In this document: positions 37,559-50,406 of the stretch, piece after piece
How the letters are laid out: each line of letters opens with the position of its first letter
Numbering within the stretch: position 1 is the stretch's first letter
Assembly (NCBI RefSeq): GCF_030272615.1
Contig: NC_081412.1
Coordinates: forward strand, 97,465,796 to 97,529,795
Source of the DNA: Cryptomeria japonica
Taxonomy: Eukaryota > Streptophyta > Pinopsida > Cupressales > Cupressaceae
DNA: 64,000 nucleotides
Reading direction: 5' to 3'
Translations under genes and position numbers: made by a program
The notes under the pieces: generated by a model
What the model was told of the DNA's origin: nothing
Database searches by the model: none
What the model saw: the letters and a program-made list of their open reading frames with translations, nothing else

Positions 37559-39381
37559 GATATCCTTAATTTAGATAACTAGGAGTATATTAGGAGATTG
37601 TTATTAGTAAGAGGTATGGATGTGAGTAGAAACTGAAATTAAAATTTTTGCTTAAGTAATGAGACTTATTTTTTGACCAAATTGCTTAATGACTTTATGT
37701 AGGACATTCCAACCATCTATATGTTAGTAGTTGTGTATAGAGAGGAATGATGTATGTCATAGCTTACTATCAAGTGATTAATTGAAGTTATAACCTTGTT
37801 TCTATTATAACTTGGTAAATATGATCATGGAATAGATGAGATATCTTAAACACTAGTCATAGTATGAGAGTATTTTGTGTGCATGTATGAGTACATTAGT
37901 CGCTTTATCTCTTCCTAGCATATGTCATCGCCCATAAAAGAGTAATCATTAAGACTTTCATAAAAGATTGTATTGCATTAAAGATGATGAAAATAATATG
38001 GACATATAAAAATAAAAATAAAGGTCTTAAATATATGGTGTGCACTCTCTTAACACATTCAGGGCATTATACCCTTGGATGTTGTGCAACAATTACTCCC
38101 TTTGGTGTGATAAATGTTGGTCACCTCGTAATGTGGGTTGGATGAGTCGTATATTTTGTCTTGAGTTAATTTATGATTTGTGTGATGTATCATTGGGATT
38201 AGTGTGTTTTTTGAGATTTCTTTACTCTTGCGATGACCACTGAGCTCTTCTTTCTTTTATTTTTCTCTTGTGGTGGCACTTGTCACACTTAGATTTCTTG
38301 ATTGATTTCATTAGCAACTTTTCTTCTTTCGTAATTTAATGGATTGATTTGAGGATATTTCCTTTTGACCTTCTATTTGTTGTCTGTGGTGGTCATTCTA
38401 AGTGTTGATGTATTGTGGGCCCTTATATTGAGTCAAGTGTTGTCTCTATTAGGTTCATTTCAAACCTCTAATAGTGTGTGTAAGGGAGGACACTGTAGAG
38501 AAGTGCACTAGACTAAGCAAACAATTAGATAATGTTGATATTAGTTGAGTAAATGAAAGGTGTTAATAAAATGAAATGTGTTGGTAACTTTCTGAATTTT
38601 ATAGTAGGTAGAAGTGCCTTGGAATTGTGAAGTCTGTAATTTATAAAATAGTTAAATAAAAACTGATTGTTGATTTATTGCCTTCAAAATATTTTTGCGT
38701 ATATATCATGTATAAATAATGGATTAAGGATGCATTTGAATGATTTTATTGGATAAAGGTTGCACCTAATGTTGTATCCAAAGTAGCGCAATGGAGGCAT
38801 GGTAGAAAATTAGGATATTTGAATGTCATGAATCTTGTTCTTTTAGTAAATGGGTTTATATGTTTGGTTATCGTGTGATGTATTGAATATATTTGACCTG
38901 AAGAGCCTTATTTCTGAGAAATTTTCCCTCATTTAGGCTTATGATATGATTTATTCAATAATATAAAATGTGCATATGTGTAAGATACTATGTAAAATGT
39001 ATATCCCCCTCTCTATTTGCATGCAGCTAGATGTTAAGTAGTGTTGCTATGCTTATTTGGTGTGAATTATTATAATTTATGCTTAACTCTGTGAATAAAA
39101 AATATAGTTTTGTTTTGCAAAGTGTGGTCAAAATAAAGTTCCCTTGAAAATATTATAACAATTTAGTATACGTATTGTAAATATTAGGAATTGGTGATTC
39201 TTTTACCCCTTAGGTAATGTGTTTATGTCAAATAATTGAAGCATAAGGTGGAAAATTCGATTGTCATTATCTTTCTTGAGCTAGAAAATATTACAACATG
39301 TTTATGTTAAAAGGAAGCTTTTGATTAATATGTGCTAGTTGTCATCCTAACTCTTATGACTTCTAGGAGTAAGTCAAGTCT
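37559..39381 (+). other. LARD internal region, right part, no coding match
   Basis: AT-rich sequence up to the PPT. No retroviral-type motif on either strand; short open frames are not supported. Confidence 0.7.
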
Positions 39382-39394
39382 AAGGGGGGGAGGA
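39382..39394 (+). other. Polypurine tract of the LARD
   Basis: AAGGGGGGGAGGA directly before the 3' LTR start TGTAGTG. Confidence 0.85.
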
Positions 39395-42300
39395 TGTAGT
39401 GTCCACCCTTGACTTGACTTGTTCTGATTAGAGTTGACTTTTATTCTATGTGTGATAGACTTATCTCAATTATTTATGATGAATTGGATGATGATTATTC
39501 ATGTGATTTGATGGATACTATATGCTTATTATCTGATATATTATCAAAAGATTATATTGATCATGGATTTGATGTTGATTATGATTATACTAACCCTATT
39601 TCATGATTACATTTGATGAGATGCTTATGAGATGTGTTTGACTGTCTTTGTGGAGAATCAATGTCACATCACTCATTGTGAGCGGGATGTGTCGTTGCAT
39701 AATTCTACCATTTGTCTGTTATATATATATATATATATATCATTGTTGGTGGTTGCAGGACTTGCAGGTACTGGACATTTATTCCTCCTGGAATTCCCAA
39801 GTGTGAGCTCCCTTGGCTTCACAGGTGCGAGCGTGTCCATATCCCAATGGTAATATGTGGTTTCAGAGTTGACATGGGTTCCCTTCACATACTCTAGGTT
39901 TAAGTTGTCACTAGGTGCAATTGGTCATGTCAGTTGTTAGCTTGGCTCTTTTAGTTTTGGGAGTATGTTAGTATTGATTGACTCTTTTGGTATGAGGATT
40001 ATTTGTGGTGTGGTTTATTTTATTGCCACGTGGTTATTTATGTAGCATTGGATTATTTGTCTATTTGTTGAGAGATTTGATAGTTAGTATTATTTATTTT
40101 TAATTATTTGATTTAAGCTATTTGATTAATTGATTTATGATTTTACGAATTATAGTATTTATTTAATTAACAATTTTGTAAAGATTATTTAATTAATTAT
40201 TGATTATTGCGGGCATTTATGATGTTGTATAATGTTGATTTATGATTGGTGATTTCTTCATATGTTTTATTTGTGAGTTTTATATTTATTTTAGTCCATT
40301 TTTGTTGTTTGTGCTTCCTCTCTTGTTGATGAGACAAGAGAGAGATTGAGATTCTTGTGATTATGCGCCAGCAAGTGGATAGGCCTTGCTGAGATTATTT
40401 GATGATTCATTTCAGATTTGATGGAATTTCTTATGGCCTTGATATGTTTATTTGGCCAAGAGGTTCATTAATTTTTGTTTCTCATGATGTTACCTTTCAC
40501 ATGTTTCATGATTATGAGATGATATTGTTGCTTGAATATGGATTGTTTATGATTTAGATTTATGTAGGTTCTCAGATTTAATTATGATTCTAGAGCCTCT
40601 TATGTTGTCATGTTTGAGACCATGTTAGGGGGGAGTGGGCTTCTTTGTGATGACCGGGGTCATGAGAGATAGACTTGCATGAGATTCCTTATAAGGATGC
40701 ATGAAGTCTAGACCACCAGGGCACATTGGGAATTTATCATGATTTGTAAATAAGTGATAACCTAGTAATTAATGGGTTGGGTAGTTGGATTCATTAATAA
40801 AGATAAAAATGATGTGAGCCTCATGAATTGATCCTAGGGAGGACGTTTTAGGATAAGCTTGAGAAGGTTGTGAAGACGGTAAACCAAACTCTCTTGATCT
40901 CTCATAGGTTGAGTTGGTTTCGCATGTGTGACACTTACCAAGAGCTTCCTTGAAAGGATGCTTGGGGGTCTAAATCTAACAAGAGGTTCCTTGAAAGGAT
41001 TCTTGTAACATGCAATGACACTCCACTCCTACATGTGTTCCCTTTTATGATCTTATGACTATGCATTATTGATTGATAAGCCTCTGGGAGTTTCTTAATA
41101 TGGTTGTTTGTGTTGGTTGTATTTGCTCCATGCTTGAGAGAGTTGTTGTAATCTTGTCTTTTGGTATTAAGTGTCAACATAGATGTAGAGTGTGTATTGG
41201 GACCCTATGTCATCTCCTAGCATGGGGGGTGGTTCCTTTGGTTCCACATGGTTAGGTGGTTGTTGCTTTTTACCATTGGGTTTTTACCCTTGTTGTTGTT
41301 CTTCGTGCATGGATGTGGATTCTCCTTCTTGATGGATTATGGATGTACCTTGTAGAAAATTTATGTAATGAATACGATGGAATATATGTATGTAGTATTT
41401 TGTATGTGGTAGATGGAATCATGTAAAAGGAAGAGGTATGTTCATGATGTATTGTTATGTGAATGTATTTGTAAGGAGTTGATAATTGGTAGTTAGGGTA
41501 TGTCATGATTTGTAAATGTGGCAATGAAATGTATGGATATGTTCTTGTTAAATGAAGGGAATGATTTCATGTACCCAAATTTGGTAATGGAGTTGCAATT
41601 TAAATAGATGTGATTTATAATATGATCAGCTTGTATTGGTTAGAAAGGAATTCGATGGTTATTCTTTAGATTGTGATTTAATATTGAGAAATGGAATAAT
41701 CTTAAATATCAGTATTGAGGATGTTAGATAATATTGATAAGGTTTAGATAATTATGTCTCTATGTGTACACTTGGAAATTAGGAAAAGTATGCATAGAAT
41801 GCAAAATGATTTTGGAAGGAAAATATTAGGATTCTTGAGTTATGCATAGGGGTTATTGTCAAATTGGGAAAGTGGTTGCATGTGTAGTTGGATTAGAAAA
41901 GGAAACTATTGCTATTGGATTGTGGATATGCTTTTGGTGCTGTGGAAACTATAATGTTATGAAGGAATTAGGTATGTGAATAGATCATGTTGCTAATAGG
42001 TAAATCATGACGGAGGAGACATATATGACCATGTGAGAGTTTGAATGTAAATAAAAATTGGGATTAAAAGGTATTGAGGCTTTAGAATGAATCTAATATG
42101 AAATGGATTTATTTGCATAGTAATGGAATGTATATCATGCTAGATAAATAGTAAATGACTTGTATATGATGTATGCCATATACTTAAAATGAAGTTACTG
42201 GATTTATATTGTTATATGTTTGTAAGTCAATAAATGAACTTTATGATTGAAGGATTAGTGTGATGTTGTACTGAGTAAAGGAAGAAAGGATTTAGTTTAT

Positions 42301-42955
42301 TATATGGATTGAAGAATGAATTATAGTTTATACTTTATGAGGAGATTATCATAATAAATGGAATGAGATCATGTTAGTATTAGAAGCAATTCGAGTATGT
42401 TTAAATGGATTATCAGATATGGATTTTACCTATGCATTAGGAATGCATCATCATGGAAAAGGAATAGAACATGTAGATAGGAGATGTTGGGTTAAAACAC
42501 ATTTGGATTTGGTGCATAAAATGAATGCAGGATTTTAGGGTTGTCTTGCATTTTAAAAAGAATGTAATATTCTAGTAGAATGGTATAATGGTATGGATTT
42601 CGTAATGGATAGATAAGGTAGTGGGTTGCATATCTCGTGAGTAAGAAATTAAATATGATGCATTAATTCAAGATAGAATATATTTATCATGTGATTAGGC
42701 TATCATTATGTAAGTTAAATGAGTAATGACATTGAAGTACCCTAGGGAAAGGTTAATGATGTTATGTTATTTCCGCTTGCATAAATTAGTGAAATGTGAG
42801 ATGATGTATGTTTATAATGTTTAAAAGGTTAATGAATATAGTTATATGGAGATTTTATGTATTAGATTAGTTGTTATTAAAATTTAATTAAAAAAAAATC
42901 TCAATTAGTATGATAGATGATTAGTTTTCTCTAGGGTATTTTGGCAGGCATTACA
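39395..42955 (+). repeat. 3' LTR of the LARD (3.56 kb, internally deleted)
   Basis: Begins TGTAGTGTCC and ends GGCATTACA. It matches the 5' LTR in order but lacks the 1461-bp segment and the LINE. It is followed by the TGCCT duplication. Confidence 0.88.
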
Positions 42956-42960
42956 TGCCT

Positions 42961-43445
42961 AAGACTGAAATATTGTTCTTGATAGTGTTGCTTCTCACTA
43001 TTTTGTAGAGTTTTCCTTAGCCATGTGCACTATCACATGTTTCCTTTTAAACAAGGTCTAGGACTATACCTAACCCTACACTGTTATCCATGACTGCATA
43101 CTGAGTTCTAGGCCTCTATCTTTATAATATCATCCTTTGATAGTATTTTTAAACAAAAATATTATTGTATGACTATTTATGAATGATTTATGTACTGGCT
43201 GCAAGACATTTTTGGCATTTACTATTATGAATCCTTATGATAAGTCTTCTCATGCATTCTTGTAGCTATTTCATCTTTATCTATCTGATAATCAAGTACC
43301 TACTACGCTTAATCCCTTGTAATCTCACTGATCATTAATGGTGTTGATATTAATCCTTTGTAATAAAAAAAAGTCAACCCAAGGGTAACACCGACAAGTA
43401 GAAGCTTGTGATCAGGATAGCATACACCGTTTAAGTCCATCGATA
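42961..43445. other. Flank of the LARD insertion, no gene seen
   Basis: Pre-insertion sequence after the target duplication. No coding or repeat feature recognised. Confidence 0.5.
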
Positions 43446-44130
43446 GAACACACACTAGTGGTAATGGAGAAATCTTGTCTTTCCGGTAGCCGATGAGGCT
43501 ATCACTAAAACTTATCCTGATGGACACTGGCAAAAAGTAAAATGCATCGGCAAAGGTTATGGCGATAAAGGGTCATCGGTGTAGACAAAAGCAGTCGACA
43601 TTTTTTAAAAAATGTTGTTGAAGGTCAGAATTTTGATGAACACCACAAGACAATCGATGATGTTGCCATACCCGCGATGACAAAAACCTCGCAGGATGCA
43701 GCCTCATCCATCGTCATAATCATCGAAATTCCTACATCTCCTTGAAGATGATCTATCGACAAAACACACACTAGCAGCAATGGAGAAATCATGTCTTGTC
43801 GATAGCCAATGAGGCTATTGGTAAGACTTATTCTGATGGACACTGGCAAAAGTAAAATGCATCGGCAAAGGTTATGACGATAAAGGGTCATCGACAAGGG
43901 TTATAGTGATAAAGGATGCAACGAGGTCGGAATTTTGATGTCTCCTCATCAAACAAACGTGTCGCCTAGTGGTAATGAAGAAATCTTGTCTTGCCGATAG
44001 TCGATGAGGCTATTGGTAAGACTTATCCTGATGGACACTAGCAAAGGTTACAATGATAAATAAAGGGTCATCGACAAAGGTTACATCGATAAAGGATGCA
44101 ACAAGGTCAGAATTTTGACATCTCGTTAAA
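43446..44130. repeat. Three diverged tandem units
   Basis: Units start near 43446, 43764 and 43966. Each contains 'ggtaatggagaaatc.tgtctt', 'gatgaggctat', 'acttatcctgatggacac' and 'gataaagggtcatcg'. Spacing is about 318 and 203 bp, so one unit is longer. CG dinucleotides are more frequent here than in the flanks. Confidence 0.75.
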
Positions 44131-44585
44131 AAAATATGTTGCAAGTGCATAGAAATTTTTGACGTTGTGTCATAGGAATTTCAACATGAATCATGTCATC
44201 AGAATCACTAACAAAAAAATAGCGACGAGGATTTTCTCCCCGAATACATCTGAATTCTAACATTTAGTTGTCTGAGTTTTGATGAATGGTCGTTGGAAAA
44301 CCGCTCTAAATGTACTAGTGATTAGAGACAAAGGAGGGCCTGACATTTCATGTAAATTTGTTTAAAGACTTTTTTAAGTATACATACTAATCAGTTGGTC
44401 AGGTTCTAGGGTTGAAAACTCTAGATTTTATGAGAATAGAATCCATGATCATTTCAATAGACATTTAGTCCCTAAGGGCCAAAGAATTTGATTTTTCTAC
44501 ATTTTTAGCTAAGTAACTTGGGGCAAGACTTGCTGCTATCCAAAGGGAATCTTCCAAAATTCACTTTGCACATTATTCTTTACTC
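44131..44585. other. No gene recognised
   Basis: Transitional sequence between the tandem units and the unknown coding remnant. It may contain the start of that remnant. Confidence 0.4.
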
Positions 44586-46715
44586 ATGCATATGGTGTTG
44601 TTTTACAGACAAGGATTGGGGATCTGGCCTGAGGAAATGAGGGTAAGAAAATATGGTGGTGATAACCAGCCTCTGCCAATTCAACTATGGACCTCAATCT
44701 GGGACTGCAGATTTGTTAGGTCTAGTTATATTCATTTTGAGGAATTCTTTGTTAAAACTCTATGCAAATTTTTTGGTCACCCTTGTAACTTTGCAATCTT
44801 AGAAAATGTGAAGATATTTTTAAGGCCTACAGATTTTGGAGGGCCTGATACTATCAGACACAACTGGGGAGATTGGTATTGTTTCTCCAATGTAACCATG
44901 ATTAGGATTTATGGCTTTGAAGGGGCCCCATTATTATTGCCAAAAATGGTTCCTAATAGGATTGCATATTTGGAGATCATAAGGCAAATGGGAGAATCAA
45001 ATCACGTGCATCTAGCTTCCAATGACAAACAATTTTTTTTCACCTGGGACCCTGTGTGTTGGAGAATTCATTGTGAATGGAAGAGAAGGACAAGGGTTCA
45101 CATGGAACAAATTGTTCCATTATAATATGAAGTTGGGTGCTCCAAGAAAAAACTTTGATTGAGAAGGATATATTCATTCAGTAAAAAAGAAGCAGAAACT
45201 TGGTGATTATGAGCACATCCCATATTTAAGGGATGATTTAATAAGGAATATGGATGAGAAGGAGGTCGAACTGGCCATTGAAAATCATAACAGGGAGACT
45301 GAACAAAAAGATAGAGAAAAGAAAATTGTTGAAATATAGTCCTCAGATGAAGAAGAGTCATCAGTTAAGCTTTCATTTGAACAATTCTCTATGATACTAA
45401 TTGAAGAGCAGGTGTCACCTGTTAGGGATCCTGATGAAGGAATCCTAGGGGAAGATGACCCGAGGCAATTGGCCTTCAATGATTTTGTATCTGATGATAA
45501 TTTTACAAGGACTTCTGAATTTATGTCTTTCTTGTATAGAGTGAAAGGTAAAGCAATCAGAGAGGGTGTTGGAGAGGTAAACACCTCAAATGAACAACAA
45601 TTGTCAGCCACCCTAGAGAATGAAGTAGCACAAGAAATGAGCCTAATGACTCTTGATAGAGGAAGGAAGCTACTTCAAGATGCATGTTTGTTAATCTTTC
45701 CATGATGGGATCTGAATTAACCTCTAGTATTTGATAGTTTTCTACATGACATTGATGCTAAACACAAATTGTCTCCTGAGGGTGTCACCCAAGTATACAT
45801 GGGATCATTGTATAACTCTGACAAATATTCTATGTTAATATGATCACTATACCCTCCAAATAAGAAGCCCATGGTCATTGATACGCAAAAGGGCTTTGGA
45901 CACATCATGACCCTAAATGTTGGTGAAATAGACCCCATGATGATAGTTGATTTAGGGGTAAATATTGCTATATTGAACAAAGCACAAATTCATTTTTGGT
46001 AAAAGAAGATCAATCTAGTAAACTTGAAATAGTCAAGTTAAATAAAGAAATTGATCAGTTGAAAGAAATGTTAAAACATAAAGAGCCACAGAGATTACCA
46101 ATATAGGGCAAAAGCTCACAGGCTCAGACCAAGGCCAACAAATTGAAAGAAGAAAATTATCAACTACAGGTGCAATTAAGAAAAACAAAGAGTGAAACCA
46201 TGTCAGTGTCGATACAAAAGAGATTCACTAATTTGATGACATGGATGGATAATTAATTGGACATATACAATAAGAATCAAACTGTCATTGAAGAACATGA
46301 GTGATTGGATAAACAACTGTAGGAAAGGTACCAGGAATTGCAAAGTGGAGATGAAGCACATCCGCATGCGGTGTAGAACTGTGAAAAACTAATGAAGGCT
46401 CATAAAAGGCATCTGGAAGAGTTAAGAGCAGAGGGAGAAAATTTCCTCAATGACAGCACAAATAACATCTTTCCCCTGCTCAACAAAAATGGAGGAAAAA
46501 AAGAAAAAATGGGTTGGATTTGCGAGTGCCAGCACATACTCAAAAGTACATTGAAAGCTACTGAGGACCAATACATTGACAAGGTAGCAAATCTCATGGA
46601 GAGCATAGTGCTGATGGAAGTGGAAGTCAGAGACACAATCCATGATTGTGACACTAGATACAATGAGAAGTATCTAGCACATTTAACTAATGTGCATTTA
46701 TGCCTAAGTAGATGA
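44586..46715 (+). pseudogene. Decayed coding region of unknown family: globular head, acidic middle, coiled-coil tail
   Basis: I do not recognise the family. A 179-residue open frame (44586-45125) is rich in aromatic and proline residues (GGDNQPLPIQLWTSIWDC, FFGHPCNFAILENV, RHNWGDWYCFSNVTMIRIYG). After a frame change the reading continues at 45181-45705 (LGDYEHIPYLRDDLIRNM, then an acidic SSDEEESS and a DE-rich stretch), on to about 45980, and changes frame again. 46010-46715 is strongly heptad-like and charged (EIDQLKEMLKHKE, QTKANKLKEENYQLQVQL). Stops include 45123, 45337 and 45703. Normal-looking protein composition over 2.1 kb argues against chance. It could be a decayed host gene or a poorly described transposon protein. 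Confidence 0.55.
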
Positions 46716-47460
46716 TTAGTTATAGGTTTTAATCTGTTTTCAAAAGACTTCAATAAAAGGGCATGACCCTTTGATATATTATAAAATATTAATGTAATCA
46801 TTCGAAAAAAAGTTCTTATAGTTGGAAGATAGATAGTTATAGTTCAAAAGTTTAAAGATTTTTATGTGTTTCAAGACAAAGACTTTATTTCAAGTTAATA
46901 CAAAGAAATCCAATTCTCTTATGTGCAATTATGTTGTGGATTTTCATTTTCAAAATAGTTCTCTACTATTATAATCTATGATTGATAATTTCTGCTCTAA
47001 ATCTATGTGTGAAGAAGTAATGTGATTTTACATGGTTGAATTATCAAGAAACATCTGAGAATCATTTTTCTTGTTGTGTCTTGTTTTTTATTGGTCTTTC
47101 AAAGGAAAGTTAAATTCAATTAAACTAACTGTGAAAAGTATCATTTAGCTATATAACATTGGAGGTTGAGTAGCTGACAAATCTATCTAAACGAGGATTT
47201 AAAAAACTGTCTCTTAGAGTTATACGTAGGTTTTGTAAATGAATAAATCTATTTCCCAAAGGAAATAAGGCACTAGTCTAGTTGTAGATAAAATTCAATT
47301 CAAGATCAAACAAATCAATTTCAGATTTATGTGTATGTTAGTAGGAGATAGAAATAGAGAACATGAGTAAGAATTAATCAAATTGAAACAAGAGCAGATC
47401 CCTAATGCATATAATTAATTAAATGTATCTAAAATGAACTCATCTAAGATGAATGGACAA
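46716..47460. other. AT-rich stretch without a gene
   Basis: No coding match or repeat array recognised. Confidence 0.6.
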
Positions 47461-47469
47461 ATCTAAGCT

Positions 47470-47700
47470 AGAGAGAGAGAGAGGAAAAGGGAGAGGGAGA
47501 AAGGGAGAGAGGGAAGGAGAGAGAGAGGAAAAGGGAGAGGGAGAAAGGGAGAGAGGGAAGGAGAGAGAGACTTGAGAGAGAAATAGAGTAATAGGCAAAG
47601 AGAGAGAGATGTGAGAGACAAAGAGAAAGGGTGGACATGGAGAGAATAGACAAAATGGGATGGAGACATCTAAGAGAGATAGAGAGAGAGAGATTGATAA
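47470..47700. repeat. GA-rich satellite with a duplicated 44-bp unit
   Basis: Purine-only sequence on the + strand. A 44-bp unit (GAGGAAAAGGGAGAGGGAGA and on) occurs twice from about 47481 and 47525, followed by irregular AGAGAG. Ser/Leu-rich minus-strand frames here are artefacts. Confidence 0.9.
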
Positions 47701-48142
47701 TATTCATAATATCTACAAGTCATCCACAAGTTATTTTATCAATCACAATGTCTAGTCAACTAGGTCCTAAAAACCACACGTTACTCCAAGAGTGGGGACG
47801 TGAACTACATGTCACCCAACCCAAACTATACTTGGTCCAATTAACATCCACACACTTTTTATAGCTAGTGCATAGCGCAATACTCTAGTGCATTTATTTG
47901 GAATACCCTAGAACAAACTAAAAACTACTCATAGTGAGCATAATGTCAACCTTAACTTTCCTTCTTGATCACCCCCTAAAAAATTTGAATAGATTTGTCT
48001 TTATGTTTAGCCTTACTTATTTTTCAAACTAAAAGCCTCAAAACAGCATAGTGGTATAACGTGGTAAAAAATATTGCATCAATGTATTAATAGGTTGTGA
48101 GCAATATACCTTTGAAAAATATCATATATAAGTTTTAATATA
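47701..48142. other. No gene recognised
   Basis: Unique-looking AT-rich sequence between the GA satellite and the inverted-repeat element. Confidence 0.5.
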
Positions 48143-50311
48143 GAAATGTTTAATATCCCATAGGTCAATTTTGATTTTTACATATAATTACATATAGAAA
48201 TGTATAATATCCCATATAATATCCCATACCTTAGCAATGTTTACTTATAATTTCATATTAAAATGTTTAATATCCCATAGGTCAATTTTAATTTTTATGT
48301 ATAATTATAATATCCCATTTAATTATAATTACCCATATAATATCCCATTTACAAATAATTATAATATCCCATAGGTCAATTTCAATTTCAAATTACTCTG
48401 CAAAGCAAAAGACTTTGAAAAAATTCATTCCTGCAAGGCAAAGCAGGAGATGAGATTCATAGATGGTGGTGAATGAAGAGTTCATTCACACGCAGGAGAG
48501 GAGGTTCATAGGAGGAGGAAATTAGTTTATAGGTGAGCAATCACTTAGCTTCATATTATGTGCATTTTAAACATAATCAAAATTATTTGTTTCCCTTTTC
48601 AATGATCTTCTAGGGTTTTTTAGGGACTTATTCTTGGTATTACAAGGGTTTGTATTCTTTATGAACGCTTTGAAGGATGTTCTTTGAAAGTTGGGATTGT
48701 GTCGAGTACTTCTTTCGTATATGGACAGTAAATTGAATGTTAGGGGAAGACATCGTATGTGATGTGCGAGGCGACCAATGTGTCTTGTCACTAGGAACCT
48801 TAAGTGCAATGGAAGACCAGAACTCAGACATGTATTGCAATTACATAAAAAAAAAAAATTTATTATTAAGTGCTATCAAAAGGGGATAGCTCCCTTACAT
48901 CCCATATGTAGGCTACATAGTAGTAGAAATAGAAAAAAATTATTCTAAATAATGGAAAATTGCAATGAGCCTTTCACCAATATCCACCACATGCACAATT
49001 GAGGCCGCACTAAGCTAGTTATAATTTGAGTTTAGGAATCTCCTAAAGGGCCACAAGTAACAGTTTCTAACACCCACCTAGAACACCTCCCAAGCCTCTA
49101 CCATGAAATCCTTCTTCCTTTCTTGCACAACCCTGGTTTTTCAAGAATCCTCATCCTCTGACTCAGACTCTTCCTCCGGTGGATCCACTATGTAATGTTT
49201 TGGATTGAAGTACACATCTAGAACACTAGTCCATCCACCCGAACCCACTTCTAGAATAGCACTTGCTACCACCTGCCCATCGACTGATCTTACAAATCCA
49301 TCGATCCTTTGTATGCATGCTTCCTTGGAATCAAGGATATCAACCATTAAGAACAAAATGGCCTCATAGAACTTACCATCACACCAATGCTTCCCCCTGC
49401 CCAAATTACCCCTAGCCAAATGGCACATTGCATCCCAAGTGACCTCATCCGACTTAAAAATTCTCCTGCATTGTTGCTGAAATGTCTCCTCCACACAAAG
49501 GAAGCTCAACCCAAAGTGATGGACCATTTTCCCTCAGTTCTCTTCCTACATTCATTGCTCGATATTCCTTCCTACTTAACCTCAGCCTTATGATCCCTTG
49601 AAATGATAAGAATCTCAAAAAAGACTAATTAGATCCTTCTATTTTCAAGATGCATATTTCCTGTCCTTATCGAATAGCAGGCTCTGTCTTAAAGAGAAAT
49701 AAATCTGATATCCCATGAAAACTAAATCCTTTTTTGGATTTAAAGTATCCTAATCTCTTGCCACCTTCTCCCAATGTCCCTTCATTCATGGTAATCAGAG
49801 CCTTCTTTTCATCTATCATGATCACCTCTATCAATTTGGATCCAAATTTGTGGTTTGGAATCTAGATCGGTACCCTCCCTTAGTTGTACCTATCCAATGC
49901 CTTCTTTTTTTTGCCTCCAAGAGGCTTCATAGTCATCCACTAGAATCTATTCCAAATACTCACTCAGGATTGCCATGAAAACCTGCTCATCCTTTGTCCT
50001 TAAATATTATATTCCTGAGTGCATTTGTCTAGTTCCTTGGTGTCTAGTCCTGAATAGAAATGAGAAGTGCACATCTGATTTAAATAAGAAGTGCAAACCT
50101 GATTATGAAAGTTTATGTCCCTTTCAAATGGTAGAAATAATGAAGAGTTGCACTCTTTCAAAGGGTGCTATTTATATTAAGAGCTATTTTATGGGATATT
50201 ATAATTATATCTAAAAATTGAAATTGAAATATCCCATTTACTTATAATTACTATACAAAGTAAAAGATCAAAATTGACCTATGGGATATTAAACATTTCT
50301 ATATGTAATTA
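48143..50311. mobile_element. Candidate inverted-repeat (TIR-type) transposon with ATATCCCAT subterminal repeats
   Basis: The left end carries about seven ATATCCCAT motifs between 48152 and 48371, several followed by 'aggtcaattt(t)'. The right end (about 50190-50311) carries the reverse complement, including an arm where 'agaaatgtttaatatcccat' of the left is matched inverted near 50281-50302. Such clustered subterminal repeats with inverted ends are typical of DNA transposons. I could not settle the exact ends or a target duplication, so superfamily is open. Inside lies an unknown minus-strand coding remnant. Confidence 0.5.
48846..49990 (-). pseudogene. Unknown coding remnant inside the inverted-repeat element
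   Basis: I do not recognise the family. The best open frame, 49527-49141, gives 128 residues (FQQQCRRIFKSDEVTWDAMC, then WTSVLDVYFNPKHYIVDPP) and ends in an acidic Glu/Asp/Ser tail. Upstream remnants in other frames look protein-like (HKFGSKLIEVIMIDEKKALI, LGYFKSKKGFSFHG). The minus-strand end 'gcacttaataataaa' plus T-run at 48847-48870, after 'gggagctatccccttttga', resembles 3' ends of plant LINEs, so this may be a retroposed copy. Frames are broken; a captured host-gene piece is an alternative. Confidence 0.42.
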
Positions 50312-50406
50312 GAGAATTTGTGATCCAAATGAAAATTCCCAAGCTATGTTGAATATATGTTTTGCACTATTTGACCAATATAAGCAATGTATGAAAAATG
50401 TGGTAA

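Larger units (their letters stand above)
13840..42955 (+). mobile_element. Giant LTR retroelement of LARD type carrying nested insertions
   Basis: Two copies of a long repeat (13840-23767 and 39395-42955) are in direct orientation. Each starts TGTAGTGTCC. The right copy ends CA; the left ends GA at the same position. The 5-bp duplication TGCCT is at 13835-13839 and 42956-42960. The left repeat is followed by a PBS (23770) and the right is preceded by a PPT (39382-39394). After removing nested elements the internal region is about 3.4 kb, with no gag or pol that I can find. Long LTRs with a non-coding internal domain of this size are the definition of large retrotransposon derivatives (LARDs). 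Such an element would depend on proteins from another retrotransposon. Confidence 0.87.

Noticed and set aside
47463-47707. Ser/Leu-rich minus-strand frames
   Set aside because: Reverse complement of the GA satellite.
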